From the NCBI RefSeq assembly GCF_029784165.1, contig NC_073695.1, forward strand, positions 164,830,066-164,894,065: a stretch of DNA of 64,000 nt, written 5' to 3'. The translations under genes and the position numbers were made by a program. The notes beneath the pieces are model-generated. The model worked only from the letters and a program-made list of their open reading frames with translations, was not told the DNA's origin and made no database searches. Positions 57,575-64,000 of the stretch are shown in pieces. Positions within the stretch are counted from its first letter, which is position 1. Every line of letters begins with the position of its first letter. Source of the stretch: Wyeomyia smithii. Lineage: Eukaryota; Arthropoda; Insecta; Diptera; Culicidae.

Positions 57575-58020
57575 CAGAAAAGGAGTGGAAGACCGGCCAG
57601 AGTAGTGAACAGAAAAGGACTTTTTCCTTCTCATCTGGATCATATAAGATGTATATCAGATGTATATCAGAAAATTTAATTCCATTTCCTCCAAAACACT
57701 ATACCGATGACGGGTATGTGTTTTTGCAAGCTCAAATATCATCACATTACGTCAAAAAACGCAAACGTTTTTTAATAACCACGCGACTTCATTTGTACCC
57801 CAAACACGCAACCCAAGGAATGTACGTCAGTGTCGTCCAATCGAATATTTCTTTGTGATTTTAAGTTTCTTCGGTGCAAAAATAACTGGAGTCAATGAAC
57901 AAACAAAAGCAAGAGTTGCATTCGAAAAGGCGACGTAAAGGCCATACAACGCTCATAAGAAAGCTTCGTCGAAAGGCTGGTAAAGGACCCTTTTCAAATG
58001 TTCAGCTGTTTTCATTCATA
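57575..58020 (+). pseudogene. Tc1/mariner-superfamily transposase pseudogene
   Basis: One frame starts QKRSGRPARVVNRKGLF (57575 on), like the GRPR linker of Tc1-type N-terminal domains. A later frame reads TFFNNHATSFVPQTRNPRNV and then RQCRPIEYFFVILS (57832-57860). The latter is the end of the catalytic domain, where P..CRPIE.FW supplies the third acidic residue (the E). In other frames downstream, GDVKAIQRS and RKLRRKAGKGPF resemble the C-terminal tail. The first two catalytic aspartates are not found; frameshifts and stops are present. The CRPIE pattern recalls the IS630-Tc1-mariner elements of mosquitoes (for example DD37E types). No TIRs located. Confidence 0.6.
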
Positions 58021-58192
58021 ATGAATGTATCTTCATGCGAAATAAGTCAATTCTTCTTTAAATTCATCAGCTTTTTTTTACAGTAGTAGGAAAAAATTCC
58101 AAATTAGTAGTTGTTACCCGTTATACCTTTCTACATGAAAAAAATGAGTAAAGTTGGAAATTATGGCTTTTTACACGATTTTTGAAGTAGAA
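58021..58192. other. Short unassigned spacer
   Basis: AT-rich; nothing recognised. Confidence 0.4.
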
Positions 58193-58443
58193 TACTTCTC
58201 TCAGGAAGTTCGGCTACATAGGGATGTGAAATGAAAATCTAAAACAAAAAAAATTAAAAATATGTCCAATTTCAAATGCTAATAAATCGGTTAGCATTCG
58301 ATGGATTTTCTTCGTTCTTGCAGCAATAGATTGGAAAATCTTCTAAGATTCTTCCCAAAAGAAGATAATTGTAATTTTATTATTCACACTATTGTACTAT
58401 TGAAAATAGTCAAGCCTTGTCAAAACGAAAAATTCGACCTCTG

Positions 58444-58570
58444 ATTGGTCGTTATATGATTGCTTCCCAAGCACGGTCGACAGAATCATATACCTTGCAA
58501 TTGAAAACATGCTGTGTGGCCTATATAAGAGCCTGTTTCAGCCGAAGCCGCTCAAAATAGTTCTAGACAG
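58444..58570 (+). promoter_or_regulatory. CCAAT/TATA promoter module, best copy
   Basis: Inverted CCAAT (ATTGG at 58444-58448) and a good TATA box TATATAAG at 58522-58529, followed by AGCCTGTTTCAGCC and CCGCTCAAAATAG, a window where initiation would be expected. It is the least decayed of the promoter-like copies. If active, it would read into the inserted element. Confidence 0.5.
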
Positions 58571-58581
58571 CGACAACAGCA

Positions 58582-59184
58582 CTGCCCATAATCGCATATT
58601 TGTAACATTTGCAAAATTGGTTGTTCGAGCAATTCGCACTTTTATATTTTGACCTTAAATGCATTGTTACTAATATATTCTCGCAAATAGACACTTTAAC
58701 TAAACTCAGTATCATGAAGAAAGCACTACTTCACACTATGTATACATTGAATATTACTTTTGAAGTCAAATTGGTTGACATTTTTGCAATGATACATTTA
58801 TGCCGTCACTTTCAAGATACTTTTGGAATATATCACATGGAAAAAGAAGTTTTTCATGTATTCAACAAGCATGAGCTGAGCATCAGAAACGGATCACCGG
58901 TGGTTGGTTACCGGACCAGAATAACTTCCGAGTTCCAAAGGATGCAGATGTGGATTTGGATGGAAACTTTTTTGACAAAAAAAGTTGAAAAAGTTAAGTA
59001 GTGTGACAATTATGCGGTTATTTACGCTATGTGACAAAACAACTTGGTATTTTTTACGACTTTTTTCACACAAACATAAGCATATTTTTCCAGATGTAAA
59101 AAGTACATACTATTCTGAGCATTTCCCAATAAAAAGCACGAAATCCATAAAATGTCGAATGTTACAATTATGCGATCACAGGCA
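58582..59184. mobile_element. TIR element inserted in repeat unit 2
   Basis: Termini CTGCCCATAATCGCATA (58582) and TGCGATCACAGGCAG (to 59184) are imperfect inverted repeats of about 28 bp, flanked by AGCA (58578-58581 and 59185-59188). Unit 1 shows the empty site CAACAGCAGTCGTCC near 39705. The terminal sequence resembles the MITE at 702 (CTGCCTATAATCGCATA). It holds a 130-aa ORF (58609-59001) with no recognised family. Confidence 0.75.
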
Positions 59185-59348
59185 GAGCAGTCGTCCTTCC
59201 TTAGCAGCAGCACTAGCCCTGTGGTTAGTCACCACGTCTCAGGAGCAGCGCGGTTCTTCTTAGCATGTGTCGCCAGACTGCCATTATTCCCCCCGTGTTG
59301 GGGCAACATGAAGATTGCCATTAGGAAATCAAATTTTGAACATCAAAA

Positions 59349-59364
59349 TGCCTTTTTCAAGGCA
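59349..59364 (+). promoter_or_regulatory. Histone 3'-end stem-loop-like hairpin 2
   Basis: TGCCTT-TTTC-AAGGCA: a perfect 6-bp stem with a TTTC loop, followed by AATAAACAAG and ATTGAAGGTTAATAA, the same context as hairpins 1 and 3. Confidence 0.45.
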
Positions 59365-59489
59365 AATAAACAAGTAATTGAAGGTTAATAATTTTCTGGC
59401 ATCAACAAAAGCAGACATTCAGGAGAATATTACTGTCGGTAATATTACAGAGATGCGATTGCATTATATCCGATATGAAATTGAACAAA

Positions 59490-59505
59490 TGTTCTTTTGA
59501 GGACA
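59490..59505 (+). promoter_or_regulatory. Histone 3'-end stem-loop-like hairpin 3
   Basis: TGTTCT-TTTG-AGGACA: 6-bp stem with one G-U pair, then AATAAAACACC and TTTGAAGAGTTAATA. The upstream TATCCGATATGAAATTGAAC matches the context of hairpins 1 and 4. Confidence 0.45.
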
Positions 59506-59966
59506 AATAAAACACCTAATTTGAAGAGTTAATAGCTTTGGGTACCAGTAGCATATGGTAACAGCCTCAGCGGTAGGTGCAGCCGTATATTACAAAAGTT
59601 CACATCAATGGACAACGTAATTCTAATTCCCTAACAAAAAAAAAAAAAAATAAAGGTGCAGCCGTACAGAGAAGGTGCAGAAGTACCTTCCATGAGGCCG
59701 ATGTTATAAGGAAGTAAATGGAAGCGGCACTGCGAAACAGTTCGGGTGGGCTTAAACGCGCGTCAGTTTTCGTTGTTGATATTATTCCCCACATGAAACG
59801 ACGCGCTTTCGTACGATAGCGGCGGTATTAGCGGTGTATGCATTTGCCAATACTTGCTCCAGTAAAGCCGTGTCTAGTTTTCAATGTGAAAACACCTTTC
59901 TATTGTGTTGGCCTTGCGCATTAGGCCTCTGCCAGGCTAAACGCGAAAAGCGGCGCGAACCGATTC

Positions 59967-60026
59967 GCCCGGCCGTACGTTAATTAACAGCCGTAAGTGG
60001 AGCTGTACATTAACCTACGGCCGGGT
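59967..60026. repeat. GC-rich hairpin
   Basis: CCCGGCCGTACGTTAAT is mirrored by ATTAACCTACGGCCGGG about 25 bp later, giving a strong stem in a locally GC-rich part of repeat unit 2. Confidence 0.6.
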
Positions 60027-60437
60027 GAATAGAATAGAATCCCTAACTACGATGCCGTTCCTGAATGCGAAACCACTATTTTCCTGCTATCGGAGCATCC
60101 TTGCCGGTTGAGGGTTTCGGCCTTCCTCCGGTGAAGCTCTGCCTTATTTTGGCAACTACACAAGCATTCTGGATTTTAGCAATCAAAACTTCTGCTGGCT
60201 GTCTGATTTTCAGTGTGAAAACAGCCTTTAACTTTGTTATCAGAGTGCCTGACTACGATTTGGTAATATTGTTTGAATTAAATGTTTATAAAATTTTACA
60301 ACATTCCTCTTTCTCTCATTCAATAAAACAAGTAATACGATGCCTTCGTCATACGCAAGTTCACCATAACTCCCGCTATCGGCGTAACACAAAGATGCAA
60401 TCAGCGTCATATCCGATTTTTTTTTTCAACAACAAAC

Positions 60438-60453
60438 TCCCCTTTTTAGGACA
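60438..60453 (+). promoter_or_regulatory. Decayed histone-type stem-loop 4
   Basis: TCCCCT-TTTT-AGGACA with two mismatched pairs, preceded by CAACAACAAAC and followed by ACCAAACAAATG. The flanks resemble histone 3' ends more than the stem itself does. Confidence 0.3.
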
Positions 60454-60829
60454 ACCAAACAAATGAATTGAAGATTTAAAATTTTCTCGTTATGAGCTTT
60501 AACCAAAAGTTAATTATCCTAATTTGAATTCGCATGTACATATACTCTGACTGTTGAAACTTGTTTGCGCCGCAAAGAGTTTATACTTTTCCTGTTCAGT
60601 GAGGTCGTATTTATATGTGCAAACTGAAATTGAGTAGTACTTCAACTTCATTTGCACAGAATTTCCAATACTGCCAATGAGCGGTCAACATTTATTTACT
60701 AGGAAAAATGACTGACACGCAAGCAGCCGGGTTAACTCTCTTGTAAAAGTATGCTACTTCAATCTTGCAGTCGTGGCTTTGCACACAACCCTCCTGTGAT
60801 TTTTTGCAGACACTTGCGGTGTTAACGAT

Positions 60830-63326
60830 AGAGACAACAGAAATTACGTCCTTTGAAATGATGTGATGATCCTGCTTGTGCGTTTGGATTGCATTCGCGT
60901 CGCCAGTACACACACTAGCATGCTTCAGTTCCTTCTTTATTCAGAAGACTGCGCTGCCAAAACTGTTGCTCGATTTCAGGCAGAGTTCCCTGTATCCTTG
61001 ATATGATGTTTTTGCTAACAGTCTATCTACCGACCCGTTACCGTTACTCCCAAGGGAATGGCACGGTAGCTTTCTGGCTTAACGAACATCTATTTCTGTA
61101 CCATTCATCAGAAAACCATTTTATCTGTCGCCAAAATTTGCTTCACTTCATTTTGGAATAAATTGAATGTACTAACTGTCGCGAAGAACATCAAATAATA
61201 CACATAACATTGTGGAAATTGCTTAAAATTAACAAAATTGCAAGCAATAATTACAGACAAAATTTTGTTGTTTTGTCCGATTCAAAACAAGAAAAGGGTA
61301 AACCGTTCATTTTCGGGTACCAGTGCCAGTGATGTTGGTAACGCGCAGCGATGCCAGATTGGAAGACATGTCTTCGAATTGAAGACATTTATCCTGCGGT
61401 GAAGACATCCTTGTTTGTGAAGCCAAATGGAAGGCATTGAAAAATACGTGAAGACATTGGGAAATATATGATACTTCTGAGTGTATTTATAGACTGAAAA
61501 TCATTGGTTAATACGTCATTTTGTTTACGCCTTTTAATATCTTTGAAAATCAGTATCGAGTAGCATAGCATATTTCTTCAAAATTCACTTACATCGAGTA
61601 CGAAATGATTTAAGCGAATGTGGAGCAATTTATTCTCTGTACCACCCTTAACAATGTGATGAAAGCATTTCTGAGATGTATAAATTTCGTGACTTACACC
61701 GATTTGTAAAATTAAGCGAGATTTGCTAAAAAGCAAATTGTAGTAATAAATTAAAATTGTTATTGTACCGTAAACAATTTGGTAAACAGTAAAGGCCTAG
61801 AGTTAAAGTTCCATCACAAGCCATCGAGAAATTCAGTTTCATGTTCTGACACTGAATCAAATCAGACAACAGCTTTTGATTTTTGCATATTTTCGCACAA
61901 AGTGTTTTCGCGATACATCCTATTTGACGTTGTCAAGTTCACGTAGATAGTACGTGATAAACCTTGGCATACGTATGATTTTCAGGTAGATGGTATGTTT
62001 GTCACATAAATCATGTAAAATAACAGAAAATGAAAAAGTATAATAACTTTCACGTAACAATAACGTGAACAATATTTTGAGTGTACTCATGAAGTCTGGG
62101 TCAGACCCGTTCGCATGTGATTGGTACATTATTCGTGGAAATTCGACCTTTAAACTTTTCATCAATTTTCACTATTTAACAATGAGGTGATAATGATAAC
62201 TGAAGCATCACTAAATTGTCCATTATTTTATCAATCCAACGACATATTGATTATTTTAATCCATCATGTGGTTACATCAGCATTATCGTTTGAAATTTTT
62301 CATTCTAACGTTACACCTTGGTTTTTGGTTTACATAGAAAGTATCACGATATAGATATAGTCGTATGTCAAAAAAATCTTTGGGATCTTTCTTAAGGCCA
62401 AACTTCAATTGCATTAAGCAGAAATTTTGCACAGAATGTTTTTTCGGGCATGTGAACATTTTGTAAAGGATTTCTTAAAATTTCTAATCTTCACATAAAG
62501 GCTACGTCCATGTTAAATTATATTTCAATGTTTCCAAATTATATAGTTGCATAGATTGACTTAAAATTTATGTTATGTTTACTTCACTAGTTGACAGCAT
62601 AACCAAAATAGCTTGAGCTCAGTAGTTGAAAAGATATCGTAACGAAATGCTCATCGTAATAATTAAAAACAAAAGTGCAACAAATTCCTGAGTAGCGTTC
62701 AACCCACCGTTCTCACGGTTACTGCATCACTAACGCTATTCATGGTATTGTGCGTCGGTTCACACCAAGAGCTAATTAAGTACACCGCTGATTATGTAAA
62801 AAATCATGATAATTTACAGAGCTGAATATTTAAGATTTGAACTCTTCTCTGTACTCATTTCTGTTGCATTAAGCAGTTTAGCTGCTGTATGTTGTTTGTT
62901 TAATTCGTTTTGGATATCACAAATCATTGCAAACAATGGAATGATTCATCGCCTACAACCTTCATTATTTGACGACAATGAATGTGAATTTCATGTTTAT
63001 TAACCATGTTTTTGACAAAACTGATCCAGTAAAATCATAGAGAGTTGTCTGCTGCATTGCAATCGAAACATTTTACCGTTACTTAAAGTCGAGAAATTAA
63101 AGCTAGCTCAATGTTTCTTTGCCATACTAGTAATCACGCTGCTGGTTATTCGAACTATTATATATTTTTCACATACACATTGATTTGACATGACACAAAA
63201 CTATCATACTATTTTAGCATGCTGCGATATTATACCATGATATATTTTTCAAGCTTAGTAATCAGCCTTTATCAATTTTCTCTTTAACCCTGAAAAGTTG
63301 ATCATATTTTGATATGCGTGAAAGGG
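60830..63326. other. Long unassigned stretch
   Basis: About 2.5 kb without a recognised gene. Around 61353-61465 GGAAGACATGTCTTCGAATT and further GAAGACAT words cluster, as near 49255-49430. The 65-aa ORF at 62806-63003 has a hydrophobic segment (VLISVALSSLAAVCCLF) but no other support. Confidence 0.35.
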
Positions 63327-63616
63327 GGACGGGACACGAGGCATATGGACGCTAGGCATATGGATGTTAGGCATAGTATGCTAGGCATACAGACGCGAGG
63401 CATAATGGATGTGAGGCATAATGGATACGAGGCATACTGCCACAAGGCATAACGGACGCGAGGCCGAATGGACGCGAGGCCGAATGAACGCCAGGCCGAT
63501 TGGACGCGAGGCCGAATGGACGCGAGGCCGAATGGACGCGAGGCCGAATGGACGCGAGGCCGAATGGACGCGAGGCCAAATGGACGCAAGGCCGAATGGA
63601 CGCGAGGCCGATTGCG
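63327..63616. repeat. 16-bp minisatellite, array 2
   Basis: About 18 units, left ones of GGCATAATGGATGTGA type and right ones of GGCCGAATGGACGCGA type, in the same left-to-right order as array 1. No unit contains a stop codon in the repeated frames, so ORFs of 90-95 aa appear on both strands. Confidence 0.9.
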
Positions 63617-64000
63617 ATGTTGTACGATCGCATGAGATCCAATTATGTAGTTCAGGTGTTATTATATTCCTAAAGAGTTTAAGTTGGGTATAATACCTTT
63701 CTTGAAATCATGCGGCGAAGACGCATAATCGAGGGCAAGGAAACGAGGCGGCACTAAGCCGCCGTGGTTTCCGCAGTCCGAGCCGGCCGCCGACCCGCCG
63801 TCGGAAGCGGCGGCCTCTCGCACCCAAACGACTGATCTACTGGTTTGCTAGGTCTACTCAAACAGAGTTTTCTTCCCTTAGTTAAGTCCGAACGAGCGGT
63901 AGCGAGTAAGGACAGCATTCGCTTGGACAGCGAGTCGGCCGAAGGCCGCGAGTGTATTGCTTTTCAAATGACACTTTGAAGCGAAATACATGTTATCGAA
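63617..64000. mobile_element. Minisatellite element copy 2, GC-rich end
   Basis: After the minisatellite comes GAAGACGCATAATCGAGGGC and CGAGGCGGCACTA, as in copy 1, then a GC-rich block (63755-63960) absent from copy 1, with GCCGCCGACCCGCC, GAACGAGCGGTAGCGAG and GTCGGCCGAAGGCCGCGAG. It ends in ACATACATGTTA-like sequence also seen in copy 1. The element continues past the window edge. Confidence 0.7.

Larger units (their letters stand above)
58193..60800 (+). repeat. Histone-like repeat unit 2 (degenerate)
   Basis: The same block order as 39360-42550: promoter-like module (58193-58581), interrupted by a TIR element (58582-59184), GCA-rich remnant (59189-59230), three histone-type stem-loop candidates (59349, 59490, 60438), the TATGTGCAAACTGAAATTG tail (~60617) and the GACTGACACGCAAGC block (60708). 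Around 59275 and 59785 ATTATTCCCC recurs, faintly recalling histone H2A codons, but no convincing histone reading frame is present. Confidence 0.4.

Noticed and set aside
63327..63616. CRISPR array
   Set aside because: Units are contiguous 16-bp tandem repeats without unique spacers, in a eukaryotic context.
63302..63693. Repetitive 90-95-aa proteins
   Set aside because: The 16-bp repeat lacks stop codons in every frame, so ORFs on both strands are expected without selection.

Overview
This window looks like AT-rich, transposon-packed, gene-poor DNA from a culicine mosquito, most likely Aedes-type. The inference rests on the repeats: a Juan/jockey-like LINE, a tRNA-derived SINE similar to those known from Aedes, many TA-flanked Tc1/mariner MITEs, foldback hAT MITEs, PIF/Harbinger-like MITEs and a ~3 kb composite repeat typical of mosquito genomes as I remember them. 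I find no complete host gene. Long reading frames are retrotransposon or transposase remains, or artefacts of stop-poor repeats.

Layout. 0-11 kb: a TA-flanked MITE, half of a foldback hAT element, PIF-like fragments, a diverged long inverted repeat and long unassigned stretches with two weak exon candidates. 11-16.3 kb: two SINEs with target-site duplications (one internally duplicated), a TIR element holding a self-complementary ACATGT array, composite repeat copy I and a piggyBac-like remnant. 16.6-24.1 kb: PIF-like ends, a TIR element with an 8-bp duplication, a mariner transposase pseudogene and a PIF/Harbinger-like element with a TAA duplication. 24.4-28.1 kb: a TA-flanked element split by a 2.56 kb Mutator-like element with 338-bp arms. 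29.2-38.8 kb: MITEs, a Juan-like LINE inside a MITE, and a four-level nest (composite repeat < LINE < hAT MITE < PIF MITE) whose junctions can mostly be checked against empty paralogous sites. 39.3-43.3 kb and 58.2-60.8 kb: a repeat with CCAAT/TATA-like signals, GCA-rich DNA and histone-type 3' stem-loops; each copy carries its own DNA-transposon insertion. 46-53.3 kb: composite copies II (inverted) and III. 53.3-58 kb: a foldback hAT element, a 16-bp minisatellite element, another hAT MITE and a Tc1-like transposase pseudogene. 63.3-64 kb: a second minisatellite element with a GC-rich end.

The genes do not work together as a pathway. The window records successive insertions, and paralogous empty sites within it define the target duplications (TTA, TA, GTGTCCAA, CACTATTCA). 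The most notable observations are the histone-like repeat units, the nest, the Mutator-like long-TIR element, the G-tract-rich PIF-like ends and the 16-bp repeat that is open in all reading frames. Coordinates of repeat edges without a target duplication are approximate.
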